DNA of 64,000 nt from Butyrivibrio hungatei NK4A153 (GTDB lineage: Bacteria; Bacillota; Clostridia; Lachnospirales; Lachnospiraceae): positions 124,001 to 188,000 of the forward strand of contig NZ_KE384196.1 of the NCBI RefSeq assembly GCF_000424465.1. Direction: 5' to 3'. Of the stretch, positions 55,250 to 64,000 are shown in pieces. A model generated the notes under the pieces. It searched no databases. It was not told the origin of the DNA and saw only the letters and a list, made by a program, of their open reading frames with translations. Numbering within the stretch: position 1 is the first letter of the stretch; every line of letters begins with the position of its first letter. The position numbers and the translations under genes are program-made.

Positions 55250-56017
55250 ATGACAGAAGACAAACTTATTATCGGAGGAAAAGAATTTAATTCGAGATTC
55301 ATTCTCGGATCTGGAAAGTACTCGATGAAACTTATCGAGGCTGCAACACGTGATGCGGGCGCTGAGATAATCACGCTTGCAGTAAGACGAACAAATACGA
55401 AGGATGAGGAGAACATTCTGGATTTTATTCCCAAGAATGTTACGCTCCTTCCAAATACGAGCGGAGCAAGAGATGCAAAAGAGGCAGTGCGTATAGCCAG
55501 ACTTGCAAGAGAGCTTGGCTGCGGTGATTTTGTAAAGATCGAGATCATGCGCGATACGAAATATCTTTTGCCCGACAATTATGAAACTATCAAAGCGACG
55601 GAGATACTTGCAAAAGAAGGATTTGTGGTAATGCCTTACATGTACCCGGACCTCAATGTTGCGAGAGAACTTAAGGAAGCGGGAGCAGCGTCAATCATGC
55701 CGCTTGCTTCACCTATAGGCTCAAATAAGGGACTTGCTACAAAAGAATTTATACAGATCCTTATTGATGAGATAGACCTGCCGATAATTGTTGACGCAGG
55801 AATCGGAAGACCCTCGCATGCCTGCGAAGCAATGGAGATGGGAGCTGCCGCGATCATGGCGAACACAGCGCTTGCAACAGCCGGAAATCTGACACTTATG
55901 GCATCAGCTTTTAAAGATGCCATTGAAGCCGGAAGAAAGGCATATCTTGCCGGAGTAGGAAGAGTTCTGACAAGAGGCGCCAGCGCTTCCGACCCTCTTA
56001 CGGGATTCTTGCATTAG
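55250..56017 (+). CDS. thiG: Thiazole synthase ThiG
   Basis: A TIM-barrel enzyme of 255 residues. [12 protein letters not shown] opens it, [15 protein letters not shown] contains the Schiff-base lysine, and [20 protein letters not shown] and the C-terminal loop complete the site. It builds the thiazole ring from DXP, the ThiS thiocarboxylate and dehydroglycine. AGGAGAAGG precedes the ATG. ThiH, the dehydroglycine source, is encoded next. Confidence 0.94.
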   Translation: MTEDKLIIGGKEFNSRFILGSGKYSMKLIEAATRDAGAEIITLAVRRTNTKDEENILDFIPKNVTLLPNTSGARDAKEAVRIARLARELGCGDFVKIEIMRDTKYLLPDNYETIKATEILAKEGFVVMPYMYPDLNVARELKEAGAASIMPLASPIGSNKGLATKEFIQILIDEIDLPIIVDAGIGRPSHACEAMEMGAAAIMANTALATAGNLTLMASAFKDAIEAGRKAYLAGVGRVLTRGASASDPLTGFLH

Positions 56018-56080
56018 TGATGCTGTTATAAAATATTTCGACTTTTGTACAGAATGGACAGCAACACTAAGGAGGAAGAT

Positions 56081-57334
56081 ATGGAAAATCATTTTTTGAT
56101 TGATTCGGATGAATTGTCCGAGGCGGGACTTGAGCGCAAACACAGGATTGAGAACGATCCTTCGTTCAGGACGGATCACATGGCTTATCTGCCCGGAATG
56201 GACGTGATCGAATCCGATGTTTGCAAGAATGTAATGGAGCACTTTGAGTCATATGATTACAGCAAGTATACGGCGAAAGATGTCAGAAGAGCGCTTGATA
56301 GCGAGAGATGTTCGATTGAAGATTTCAAAGCACTTCTTTCACCTGCGGCGGAGCCTTTTCTTGAGCAGATGGCTGAGAAAGCACAGCGCGAGACGAGCAA
56401 GCACTTTGGGAATACGGTATATCTTTTTACCCCGATATATATTGCAAATTATTGCGAGAACTACTGCGTTTACTGCGGATTCAACTGCTATAACAGGATT
56501 AAAAGAATGAAGCTGTCATACGAGCAGATTGAACACGAAATGAAGGTCATCGCAGACAGCGGAATGGAAGAAATCCTGATTCTTACGGGAGAGAGCCCCG
56601 CCAATTCGGATATTGAGTATATCGGAGAGGCATGTAAGATCGCGAGGAAGTATTTCCGAATGGTCGGAATTGAGATTTATCCCGTGAATGTCAAAGACTA
56701 TAAGTATCTTCATGAATGCGGCGTCGATTATGTCACTGTATTTCAGGAAACTTATGATACAGTCAGATATGAACAGCTGCATCTTATGGGCAACAAGAGA
56801 GTCTGGCCGTATAGGTTCGATGCACAGGAGAGGGCACTTATGGGCGGCATGCGCGGCGTAGCTTTTTCTGCGCTTTTGGGGCTTTCGGATTTCAGGAAAG
56901 ATGCGCTTGCTTCGGCGCTTCATGTATATTTTTTGCAAAGAAAATATCCTTATGCCGAGATGTCTTTGTCATGCCCAAGGCTTCGTCCCATCATCAACAA
57001 CGAGACCATAAATCCGCTTGATGTAGGCGAGAGACAGCTTTGCCAGATACTTTGCGCATACAGGATATTCCTGCCGTTTTGCGGAATAACGGTTTCGTCG
57101 AGAGAAACGGCGGAATTTAGAAACGGCATAGTGAAGATTGCGGCAACCAAGGTTTCTGCAGGAGTTTCGACGGGAATCGGTGACCACGAACAGAAGTATT
57201 CGGGAAAAGAAAAAGGCGAAGAAGCCGGAGATGAGCAGTTTGAAATATCGGACGGACGAAGCCTTAACAGAATGTATAAGGATATTGAAAGCGAAGGGCT
57301 TCAGCCGGTTTACAACGACTACGTATACGTATGA
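56081..57334 (+). CDS. thiH: 2-iminoacetate synthase ThiH (radical SAM)
   Basis: A radical SAM enzyme of 417 residues. The [4Fe-4S] motif is CENYCVYC, preceded by IYIANY. It cleaves tyrosine to dehydroglycine (2-iminoacetate) and p-cresol, giving the glycine-derived part of the thiazole without oxygen, in contrast to the oxygen-using ThiO route. AAGGAGG precedes the ATG. This choice suits an anaerobe. Confidence 0.94.
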   Translation: MENHFLIDSDELSEAGLERKHRIENDPSFRTDHMAYLPGMDVIESDVCKNVMEHFESYDYSKYTAKDVRRALDSERCSIEDFKALLSPAAEPFLEQMAEKAQRETSKHFGNTVYLFTPIYIANYCENYCVYCGFNCYNRIKRMKLSYEQIEHEMKVIADSGMEEILILTGESPANSDIEYIGEACKIARKYFRMVGIEIYPVNVKDYKYLHECGVDYVTVFQETYDTVRYEQLHLMGNKRVWPYRFDAQERALMGGMRGVAFSALLGLSDFRKDALASALHVYFLQRKYPYAEMSLSCPRLRPIINNETINPLDVGERQLCQILCAYRIFLPFCGITVSSRETAEFRNGIVKIAATKVSAGVSTGIGDHEQKYSGKEKGEEAGDEQFEISDGRSLNRMYKDIESEGLQPVYNDYVYV

Positions 57335-57442
57335 TATAGAATCGTGAGAACTTTGAAGAAACGGGGCAATTCGAATATCAAACATGGAAAAATCAGTTTA
57401 TTACACCATAAATATAAAAAATCAGAATAGGAGAAGGTTTTA

Positions 57443-58750
57443 ATGAGAGAGTATTCAACACAGATGGAGGCGGCACGCAAAGGAATCGTGACCAAGGAGA
57501 TGGAGGCGGTTGCCAAGAAAGAGTATCGTGATACTGAGTTCATAAGAGCACTTGTTGCGGAAGGAAAGATTGCGATTCCCGCAAATAAGAATCACAAATG
57601 TATCGATCCTGAGGGCGTTGGTTCAATGCTCAGAACTAAGATCAACGTAAACCTTGGTGTATCAAGAGATTGCAAGGATTATGATATCGAGATGGAAAAG
57701 GTTATGGCCGCTGTAAACATGGGTGCTGAGGCTATTATGGACCTTTCAAGCCACGGAAATACACAGCCTTTCAGAAAAAAGCTTACAGAATCATGCCCTG
57801 CAATGATCGGAACGGTTCCCGTATATGACAGTGTTATTCACTATCAGAGGGATCTTGCTGAGCTTACGGCTAAGGATTTCATCGATGTTGTAAGACTTCA
57901 TGCTGAGGACGGAGTTGACTTTGTCACACTTCACTGCGGAATTACAAGAAAGACGATTGAGCAGATCAAGAAGCACAAGAGAAAAATGAATATCGTATCA
58001 AGAGGTGGTTCTCTTGTATTTGCATGGATGTGTATGACGGGTAACGAGAATCCTTTTTATGAGTATTATGATGAAATTCTTGAGATCTGCAGAGAGTATG
58101 ACGTTACAATCTCACTCGGAGATGCGTGCAGACCCGGATGCCTTGCGGATGCGAGCGATGTTTGCCAGATAGAGGAACTTGTAAGGCTCGGCGAGCTTAC
58201 CAAGAGAGCTTGGGAAAAAGATGTTCAGGTAATGGTTGAAGGTCCCGGACACATGCCTATGGATCAGATAGAAGCCAACATGAAGATTCAGAACACAATC
58301 TGTATGGGAGCTCCTTTCTATGTACTTGGCCCTCTTGTTACGGATATTGCACCAGGATACGATCACATCACATCCGCTATCGGAGGAGCTATCGCTGCAG
58401 CATCGGGAGCAGCGTTCCTTTGCTACGTTACACCCGCTGAACACCTTGCACTTCCAAATGTCGACGACGTTAAGCAGGGAATCATTGCTTCCAAGATTGC
58501 AGCTCACGCAGCTGATATTGCAAAGAAGATTCCTCATGCAATGGATGTGGACAACAAGATGGGTGATGCGAGAAGAGTGCTTGACTGGGATAAGCAGTGG
58601 GAGTGCGCACTTGATCCCGAGACTGCAAAGAAGATAAGAGACGAAAGGTCTCCCGAGTTTGACGATACATGCTCAATGTGCGGTAAGTTCTGTGCGGTAC
58701 GAAGCATGAACAAAGCTCTTAACGGAGAGTATATTGATATATTGGGATAA
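57443..58750 (+). CDS. thiC: Phosphomethylpyrimidine synthase ThiC
   Basis: A protein of 435 residues of the short ThiC type. [26 protein letters not shown] start, [16 protein letters not shown] and [14 protein letters not shown] contain substrate residues, and the C-terminal CSMCGKFC holds the [4Fe-4S] cluster that makes this a non-canonical radical SAM enzyme. It converts aminoimidazole ribotide to HMP phosphate. It ends the thi operon before a terminator. Unlike many bacteria, no separate riboswitch precedes it, so the switch at 51306 controls it. Confidence 0.95.
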   Translation: MREYSTQMEAARKGIVTKEMEAVAKKEYRDTEFIRALVAEGKIAIPANKNHKCIDPEGVGSMLRTKINVNLGVSRDCKDYDIEMEKVMAAVNMGAEAIMDLSSHGNTQPFRKKLTESCPAMIGTVPVYDSVIHYQRDLAELTAKDFIDVVRLHAEDGVDFVTLHCGITRKTIEQIKKHKRKMNIVSRGGSLVFAWMCMTGNENPFYEYYDEILEICREYDVTISLGDACRPGCLADASDVCQIEELVRLGELTKRAWEKDVQVMVEGPGHMPMDQIEANMKIQNTICMGAPFYVLGPLVTDIAPGYDHITSAIGGAIAAASGAAFLCYVTPAEHLALPNVDDVKQGIIASKIAAHAADIAKKIPHAMDVDNKMGDARRVLDWDKQWECALDPETAKKIRDERSPEFDDTCSMCGKFCAVRSMNKALNGEYIDILG

Positions 58751-58768
58751 AAACTGAAAAGTATAGCG

Positions 58769-58818
58769 ACATGGCAAAAAACATCAAGTAAAATGATTAA
58801 TTTTGCCATGTTTTATTT
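58769..58818 (+). terminator. Terminator of the thi operon
   Basis: ACATGGCAAAA (58769-58779) and TTTTGCCATGT (58801-58811) followed by TTTATTT, 18 bp after the thiC stop. Confidence 0.8.
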
Positions 58819-58859
58819 GTGAAAAAATGTGATATCATAATATCCATCAACAAAACTGA

Positions 58860-58891
58860 GATATTTTAATTCGATTATGATAAAAAATATC
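58860..58891. promoter_or_regulatory. Inverted repeat before the leuA-AraC fusion gene
   Basis: GATATTTT (58860-58867) and AAAATATC (58884-58891) form a perfect 8-bp dyad with a 16-bp centre, ending 24 bp before the start codon. It could be an operator, possibly for the DNA-binding domain of the gene's own product. Confidence 0.5.
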
Positions 58892-58915
58892 AAGAAATCA
58901 AGGAGCAGATGAATA

Positions 58916-60910
58916 ATGGATAATTGTCAGAAGTATCAGTGTCAGTACTATATGCCTCCTAAGGCAACATACAATTGGGTAACAAAGGATCATATCGAGA
59001 CTCCCCCCATTTGGTGCAGTGTTGACTTAAGAGACGGAAATCAGGCGCTTATTGAGCCTATGAGTCTTGAGGAGAAGCTTGAATTCTTCACAATGCTTGT
59101 TAAGCTCGGCTTCAAGGAGATTGAGATTGGTTTCCCTGCAGCTTCTGTTACAGAATATGAATTTGCGAGAACTTTGATTGAGAGAAATATGATTCCTGAT
59201 GATGTTACGGTTCAGGTTCTTACACAGGCAAGAGAACATATTATCAAGAGAACATTTGAGGCTGTAAAGGGGGCTCCAAGAGCCATCATCCATCTTTATA
59301 ACTCAACTTCCGTAGCACAGCGTGAGCAGGTGTTCAAAAAGGATAAGGATGAGGTCAAGAAGATCGCTGTTGAAGGAGCAAAGCTTCTCGATAAGCTCGC
59401 AAAAGAGACTGAAGGAAACTTCTCTTTTGAATACTCACCCGAAAGCTTCCCCGGAACAGAGGTTGATTACGCTGTTGAAGTATGTAACGCTGTTCTTGAT
59501 GTGTGGAAGCCCACAAAAGAAAACAAGGTAATAATCAACATTCCTACAACTGTTGAGAATGCAATGCCTCACGTTTTTGCTACACAGGTTGAGTATATTC
59601 ACAATTCACTTAAGTATCGTGATGCGGTAACTCTTTCTCTTCACCCTCATAATGACAGAGGAACCGGCGTCGGTGATGCGGAGCTCGGATGTCTTGCGGG
59701 GGCTGACAGAATTGAGGGAACTCTTTTCGGAAACGGTGAGAGAACAGGTAACGTTGATATCGTTACACTTGCCCTTAATATGTATTCGCACGGTGTAGAT
59801 CCGGGGCTTGATTTTTCACACCTTCCACAGGTCGGTGAGACATATGAGAAACTTACAAGAATGCGTATTTACGAGAGACAGCCTTATGCAGGACAGCTTG
59901 TCTTTACTGCATTTTCAGGTTCTCACCAGGATGCGATCTCCAAGGGATTCAACTGGCATGAACTTAAGAAAGACAACGGAATCTGGTCGGTTCCTTATCT
60001 TCCCATCGATCCCAAGGATATCGGAAGAGAGTACGACGGAGACGTTATCAGAATCAACAGCCAGTCAGGAAAAGGTGGCGTAAGCTATATTCTTAAGAAT
60101 AATTATGGTATGATGGTTCCCAGAGAAATGCAGGAAGATGTCAGCTACACGATCAAAGACATTTCCGACAGAGAGCATGCGGAGCTTTCTCCCATGCGTA
60201 TCTATCAGATCTTTGAGGATAAGTACGTTCACAACAATCATGTATTTAAGATTGATGAATGTCACTTCAAGCAGAAAGAGGGAATACTTGCAGAGGTTAA
60301 GTTAGATCATCTTGACGCCCAGCAGGTTGTTGAGGCAAACGGAAACGGACGTCTTGACGCTGTAAGTAATGCCATCAAGCAGTACTTTGGAATAAAATAC
60401 GAGCTTTCAACATATGAGGAGCACGCTCTTTCAAGAGGTTCTTCATCCAAGGCATGTACATATGTCGGAATCACCGTTGAAGGCAAGAAGTACTGGGGAG
60501 TTGGAATTGACGAGGATATTATCAAATCTTCAATTAACGCTCTTGTTGTTGCCGTTAACCAGCTTGATGCCGTTAAGAACAACAAGGATGTGAGAGATGT
60601 GAGGATCAACGCGATCATGAATTATATTCAGGAGAATTATCTCACTATCACACTTGAAGATCTGTCCAAGCAGTTCTTCCTTTCAAAGCCTTATTTGTCC
60701 AAGTTCATCAAAGACAAGTCGGGAATGACTTTCGGTGAGAATGTAAAGCAGATAAGACTTAACAAGGCAAGTACTCTTTTGAGAAACGGAAACATGAAGG
60801 TCGAGAAAGTAGCTGAGGCATCCGGATACCAGAACGTTGAACATTTTAATCGTCTCTTTAAAGAGAGATTCGGAATGACTCCCGTTCAGTATCGTTGCAG
60901 CGAAAAATAA
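58916..60910 (+). CDS. leuA: 2-isopropylmalate synthase fused to an AraC-type DNA-binding domain
   Basis: A protein of 664 residues in one open frame. Residues 1-400 are the LeuA TIM barrel: VDLRDGNQ (36-43) near the N-terminus, [19 protein letters not shown] with the metal ligands, and [12 protein letters not shown]. Residues about 400-555 are the regulatory (leucine-sensing) domain, including [17 protein letters not shown]. From about residue 560 to the end is an AraC/XylS-type double helix-turn-helix: [20 protein letters not shown] and [20 protein letters not shown], ending FGMTPVQYR. LeuA normally ends near residue 555-560, so the DNA-binding part is an extra domain. The enzyme makes isopropylmalate, the first leucine step. 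The fusion suggests a leucine-responsive trigger enzyme. AGGAG precedes ATG 58916. Confidence 0.92.
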   Translation: MDNCQKYQCQYYMPPKATYNWVTKDHIETPPIWCSVDLRDGNQALIEPMSLEEKLEFFTMLVKLGFKEIEIGFPAASVTEYEFARTLIERNMIPDDVTVQVLTQAREHIIKRTFEAVKGAPRAIIHLYNSTSVAQREQVFKKDKDEVKKIAVEGAKLLDKLAKETEGNFSFEYSPESFPGTEVDYAVEVCNAVLDVWKPTKENKVIINIPTTVENAMPHVFATQVEYIHNSLKYRDAVTLSLHPHNDRGTGVGDAELGCLAGADRIEGTLFGNGERTGNVDIVTLALNMYSHGVDPGLDFSHLPQVGETYEKLTRMRIYERQPYAGQLVFTAFSGSHQDAISKGFNWHELKKDNGIWSVPYLPIDPKDIGREYDGDVIRINSQSGKGGVSYILKNNYGMMVPREMQEDVSYTIKDISDREHAELSPMRIYQIFEDKYVHNNHVFKIDECHFKQKEGILAEVKLDHLDAQQVVEANGNGRLDAVSNAIKQYFGIKYELSTYEEHALSRGSSSKACTYVGITVEGKKYWGVGIDEDIIKSSINALVVAVNQLDAVKNNKDVRDVRINAIMNYIQENYLTITLEDLSKQFFLSKPYLSKFIKDKSGMTFGENVKQIRLNKASTLLRNGNMKVEKVAEASGYQNVEHFNRLFKERFGMTPVQYRCSEK

Positions 60911-60931
60911 AGATCGGATCAGGAAAAAAGA

Positions 60932-62029
60932 GTGGAAAACAAAAGGCAGAGCGGTAGACTTAACAATAAAAAAATTGCAAAAAGAATTGCGGCAACAGTC
61001 GCCGCCTGTTCCTTAGTTTTTATAACAGGATGCGGATCATCCGAAAAGCCTGTAAAGATAGTTTTTACCACGGGTTTTGCAAAGGATGAAGTATTCAGGA
61101 TAGAAGATTCGGTGTGCACCCTCAAGGAGGCCAAGGCATATCTCATAAATACCCAGGAGGGTTATGAGGCAAGCTTTGGAGAAGAGATATGGGGGCGCGA
61201 GACCGGAAGCGAGACTGTCGAGGACAGGTTAAAAGACTCTGTTCTTGCGAAGATTGCTCAGATTAAGACAATGGATATTCTGGCAGCGGATAACGGAATT
61301 GTGCTTGATGACAAAGAGAACAAAAAAGCTGAAGAAGCAGCGGCTGAGTATTATGCTACACTTTCAGAAGCCGATATTGCGGCTATGGATGGAATAACGC
61401 AGGAAGATATTGCGGGCATATACAAGGATCAGGCTCTTGCAGACAAGCTTTACAACGATATCATCAAAGATATAAATCCGGAGATAAGCGATGACGAAGC
61501 CAGAACGATAACGATTGAGCAGATTTTGATAAAGACGTATTCGCTTGACGCTAACGGAAATAAGGTAGAATTCAATGAGGCCGACAAGGCGGCAGCCAAG
61601 TCTAAAGCTGACGGTATATACAGACGGATTAAAGACGAGGGAGCAAGTTTCGAAGAACTTATGCTTGAATATAACGAGTCCGATAAATCGGAACTCTCTT
61701 TTGGAAAAGGCGGCGAACAACCCGATTATGAGAGCGTTGCGTTTAATCTCGGAGGCGGTGAGGTGAGCGGTGTCTTTGCGACAAGTGAAGGTTATGCGAT
61801 AATCAAGTGCATCAGCAAATTCAATCTTGAGGAAACCGAAGCCAATAAGGTTAAGATCGTTCAGGAGAGAAAACGTGAAGTTTTCGGTGAGAAGTATGAC
61901 AGCTTTGTCGCGACACTGAACAAACAGCTCAACGAAAAGCTTTGGAGCAGCGTAACTGTAGGCAAGGATCCCGAAGTTACCGCTAAGGGACTTATGGAAG
62001 TCTATCAGAAATATTTCTCGAAAAAGTGA
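60932..62029 (+). CDS. PrsA-like lipoprotein foldase (peptidyl-prolyl isomerase type)
   Basis: A protein of 365 residues read from GTG 60932, 21 bp after the leuA stop. The signal ends with lipobox FITGC. An N-terminal SurA-like helical part (SVCTLKEAKAYLINTQEGYE...) is followed by a parvulin-type domain: TIEQILIKTYSLD, ASFEELMLEYNESDKSELSFGKGGEQPDYESVAFNLGGGEVSG-type spacing with the SxxxxLGxxG pattern. It would help fold secreted proteins on the outer face of the membrane. The close spacing suggests transcription with leuA, although no functional link is evident. Confidence 0.8.
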   Translation: MENKRQSGRLNNKKIAKRIAATVAACSLVFITGCGSSEKPVKIVFTTGFAKDEVFRIEDSVCTLKEAKAYLINTQEGYEASFGEEIWGRETGSETVEDRLKDSVLAKIAQIKTMDILAADNGIVLDDKENKKAEEAAAEYYATLSEADIAAMDGITQEDIAGIYKDQALADKLYNDIIKDINPEISDDEARTITIEQILIKTYSLDANGNKVEFNEADKAAAKSKADGIYRRIKDEGASFEELMLEYNESDKSELSFGKGGEQPDYESVAFNLGGGEVSGVFATSEGYAIIKCISKFNLEETEANKVKIVQERKREVFGEKYDSFVATLNKQLNEKLWSSVTVGKDPEVTAKGLMEVYQKYFSKK

Positions 62030-62052
62030 TAATTTAACAGAAGTGTCAAAAT

Positions 62053-62095
62053 GACGTATGATTTTTACTTTGGTAAGAATCATACGTCTATTTTT
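62053..62095 (+). terminator. Terminator after the PrsA-like gene
   Basis: GACGTATGATT (62053-62063) and AATCATACGTC (62078-62088) followed by TATTTTTAT, 24 bp past the stop codon. Confidence 0.85.
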
Positions 62096-62112
62096 ATCCA
62101 TTTTAGACAAAA

Positions 62113-62126
62113 TGGAAGCGCTACCA
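62113..62126. promoter_or_regulatory. cre-like site (CcpA/LacI-type operator)
   Basis: TGGAAGCGCTACCA fits the cre consensus TGnAAnCGnWnnCA at every fixed base and is nearly symmetric. It lies ahead of the small lipoprotein and the sugar-type solute-binding protein, which suits control by carbon supply through CcpA or a local LacI-family regulator. Confidence 0.6.
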
Positions 62127-62283
62127 ATGGCAATATGCACAAATAAAACATGAAAAATCTATGATTTATGGTCAAGAAGTAAAAAAAGTGCTTGATGAAG
62201 TAAAAAAAATATGTTCAGAATATTTACTTAATCGTTTATATTATTATCAGTAGTATCAAAATTACACCGAGGTGATGATAAGC

Positions 62284-62865
62284 ATGAAAAATTTAAAAAA
62301 GACTTCTATTATACTTGCTTTGATTATGGTGATGCTTATCCCCACAGGTTGCGGTTCCGCAAACAAAATTGAATCCTGGGCAAAGGATTATGAGCCGAGT
62401 GAAGAGTATCTTGCTCTTTATGATGACGGAAAGGCTGTTTGCGAAGGTAAGAATTATACATATGTTAAGGATGATGACAGTATCACCCTTACCGATAAAG
62501 ATGGTAATTCGATAGAACACAGATACTACATGGATAATGAAAAAATGGTTTTTTATATAGCATCGGTTTATGACTATCAGGATGAAGGGGATCCTGATGG
62601 AATTGTTGGGAATTGGGCTTGCGGTAATAATGTTTTCAGATTTTTACCCGCGCCTAAATTGGAGTTTAGTGAGGAGGATGCTTTCTATGGCCACTATTCA
62701 GTGGATGAAGCAAATTCCAGTGTGAAACTTATGTATGATGCACCTATTCCGGATGCGACTTTCTATTATTCTTTGGACGGCAAGAAACTTACAATCGATT
62801 ATCCCTGGCCTTTAGTTAAGACTCAGGAGAAAGACACGACCAAGAAGGATGAGGGTACAACGTAA
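62284..62865 (+). CDS. Small lipoprotein, unknown function
   Basis: A protein of 193 residues read from ATG 62284, which follows GAGGTG; earlier in-frame starts lie in the ribosome binding site. The signal MKNLKKTSIILALIMVMLI ends in PTGCG (lipobox), so the mature protein is tethered outside the membrane. The body is acidic with several YxxDDDS and DxDG-like turns (DGKAVCEGKNYTYVKDDDS). It is followed 78 bp later by the solute-binding protein gene, so it may share its transcript. Confidence 0.7.
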   Translation: MKNLKKTSIILALIMVMLIPTGCGSANKIESWAKDYEPSEEYLALYDDGKAVCEGKNYTYVKDDDSITLTDKDGNSIEHRYYMDNEKMVFYIASVYDYQDEGDPDGIVGNWACGNNVFRFLPAPKLEFSEEDAFYGHYSVDEANSSVKLMYDAPIPDATFYYSLDGKKLTIDYPWPLVKTQEKDTTKKDEGTT

Positions 62866-62943
62866 TCGAAACGCATGGCGCGTTTACGATAGATCATGGC
62901 AGTAAGACTGCCAAAAACCATTATTAAGAAGGAGAGGTATGAA

Positions 62944-64000
62944 ATGGAGAAGAAGCGTTTAGTTTCAATGTTATTGGCGGGCGTAATGACTCTTTCTCTT
63001 GTTGGATGCGGAGATACAGCTTCAGCACCTGCAGAATCAGGTGACAACGGTGCAGCTGCAGCAACAGAGGCAGGAGCAGACGCAGGAGCAGATGCAGGAG
63101 CAGAAGCAAGTGCAGCAGGTGCTGGATTGGATGACAGCACACCTATTACTCTTAACATGTGGTGTATCGCTACAGAGAGTGATTCAAACCGTAAGTCTTA
63201 CGAGACAGCTATTAAGGAGATGGAGACAAACCATCCAAATGTTACTTTGAACTGGGAAGCTTTTGAGAACGAGTCTTACAAGACAAAGATCAAAGCTGCA
63301 GTATCAGCAAACGAAATGCCTGACATTTTCTTTACATGGTCATGTGCATTCCTTGGTGATTTCGTAAGCGCAGGAAAGGTACAGTGCCTTGACGAAGCAT
63401 ACGAGAAGTATAAGAACGAGCTTCCTGAAGCTATGCTTAAGAACACAACATTTGACGGAAAACACTACGGTGTTCCGCTTACAATGAATATTGTAGGTCT
63501 TTTCGCTAACATGGATATCCTCAAAGAAGCAGGATATGATGAGATTCCCGGAACTTATGAAGATTTCATTAAGTGCTGTGATGCTCTTAAGGCTAAGGGC
63601 AAGATTCCTTTCGGATGTGCAGGTAAGGAAACATGGTGCGTAACTGAGTATCTTGAGTCTATCATCGAGAAGAGCGCAGGTGCTTCTACACTTGATGCTA
63701 TCTTCGCAGGAACTGATTCATGGAACAATCAGGACGTTGCTGATGCCGTTGATACATTCCAGAAGCTCATCAAAGACGGATACTTCGATCCTTCAGGAAT
63801 CGGTCTTTCAAACGACGAAGTTAAGGCTAACTTCATGGCAGGCAAGTACGCATTCTACATGAATGGTACATGGAACTGTGCAGACTTTGCAGCAAATGCA
63901 GACTTCTTACCTAAGGTTAAGGTTGGTGAGTTCCCTGTAATCAACGCTGACAAGTCAAAGCTTGGCCAGCTCATCGGTGGACCTTCTGATACACTTGCAG
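62944..64000 (+). CDS. Extracellular sugar-type solute-binding protein (partial)
   Basis: The gene runs off the right edge after about 352 residues. The lipoprotein signal reads MEKKRLVSMLLAGVMTLSLV with the lipobox VGC, followed by an Ala/Gly/Glu-rich linker (about residues 25-60, coded by imperfect GCAGGAGCAGA repeats) and then ITLNMWCIATESDSNRKSYE and GKHYGVPLTMNIVGLFANMDIL, the usual family 1 solute-binding (carbohydrate) pattern. It binds a sugar or oligosaccharide outside the cell for an ABC importer, whose permease genes should lie beyond the window. GGAGAGG precedes the start. Confidence 0.88.
   Translation, partial: MEKKRLVSMLLAGVMTLSLVGCGDTASAPAESGDNGAAAATEAGADAGADAGAEASAAGAGLDDSTPITLNMWCIATESDSNRKSYETAIKEMETNHPNVTLNWEAFENESYKTKIKAAVSANEMPDIFFTWSCAFLGDFVSAGKVQCLDEAYEKYKNELPEAMLKNTTFDGKHYGVPLTMNIVGLFANMDILKEAGYDEIPGTYEDFIKCCDALKAKGKIPFGCAGKETWCVTEYLESIIEKSAGASTLDAIFAGTDSWNNQDVADAVDTFQKLIKDGYFDPSGIGLSNDEVKANFMAGKYAFYMNGTWNCADFAANADFLPKVKVGEFPVINADKSKLGQLIGGPSDTLA

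Noticed and set aside
60583..60910. A separate AraC-type gene following leuA
   Set aside because: The frame is continuous with leuA, with no stop, start or ribosome binding site at the junction.
62823..63250. Long open frames opposite and beside the start of the solute-binding protein
   Set aside because: They come from the Ala-rich linker repeats and lack start signals; the in-frame protein with signal and lipobox explains the region.

Overview
The window looks like chromosomal DNA of a rumen or gut Lachnospiraceae, most probably Butyrivibrio or a close relative. The grounds are moderate G+C, AGGAGG-type ribosome binding sites and a Firmicute gene set: the LL-DAP aminotransferase route to lysine, a DUF4250 protein, a threonyl-tRNA synthetase without a TGS domain, a CpsBCD-type tyrosine phosphoregulation cassette, a GntR/LacI-type AraR, and an anaerobic ThiH-based thiamine operon under a TPP riboswitch. 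This assignment comes from reading the proteins, not from a database search. No tRNA, rRNA, insertion sequence, prophage or CRISPR array was seen.

Layout. 0.8-9.4 kb: an MMPL transporter with a large GLUG-repeat surface protein, an AAA-type ATPase behind four phased direct repeats, and a fused MetH-activation-like/cobalamin adenosyltransferase protein. 9.6-14.4 kb: clpB, a repeat-rich convergent spacer, DUF4250 and a lipoprotein. 14.4-20.3 kb: an exopolysaccharide control and cell-surface cluster (phosphatase, chain-length regulator, tyrosine kinase, LCP transferase, a sortase-like lipoprotein that lacks its catalytic residues, and a coiled-coil secreted protein). 20.4-24.8 kb: HisC-like aminotransferase, small multidrug-export family protein, methyltransferase, polytopic membrane protein. 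25.3-32.7 kb: dapF, a PD-(D/E)XK-like nuclease, dapL, TSUP permease, SEC-C protein, thrS. 32.8-44.2 kb: flavodoxin and zinc-ribbon pair, trkA-trkH, traX-like, thyA, a beta-CASP nuclease, DUF3048, folA, lipid kinase. 44.3-47.1 kb: araA and araR with AraR-type boxes. 47.2-51.2 kb: an LRR5 protein, VWA protein and MoxR ATPase. 51.3-58.8 kb: TPP riboswitch and thiW-M-E-D-S-F-G-H-C. 58.9-64.0 kb: a 2-isopropylmalate synthase fused to an AraC DNA-binding domain, a PrsA-like lipoprotein, a small lipoprotein and a sugar-type solute-binding protein cut by the window edge.

The most unusual content falls in two groups. First, the spacers hold very long imperfect hairpins (about 545, 224 and 87 bp, unrelated in sequence) and three tandem arrays of short palindromes. 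The arrays have periods of about 74, 74 and 65 bp. Each uses a different palindrome with the same plan, and one copy carries a paired change that keeps the stem. Second, several protein fusions or degenerate paralogues stand out: LeuA-AraC, the MetH-activation-like/CobA fusion, the sortase fold without catalytic residues, and a methyltransferase with an inserted double-CxxC segment.
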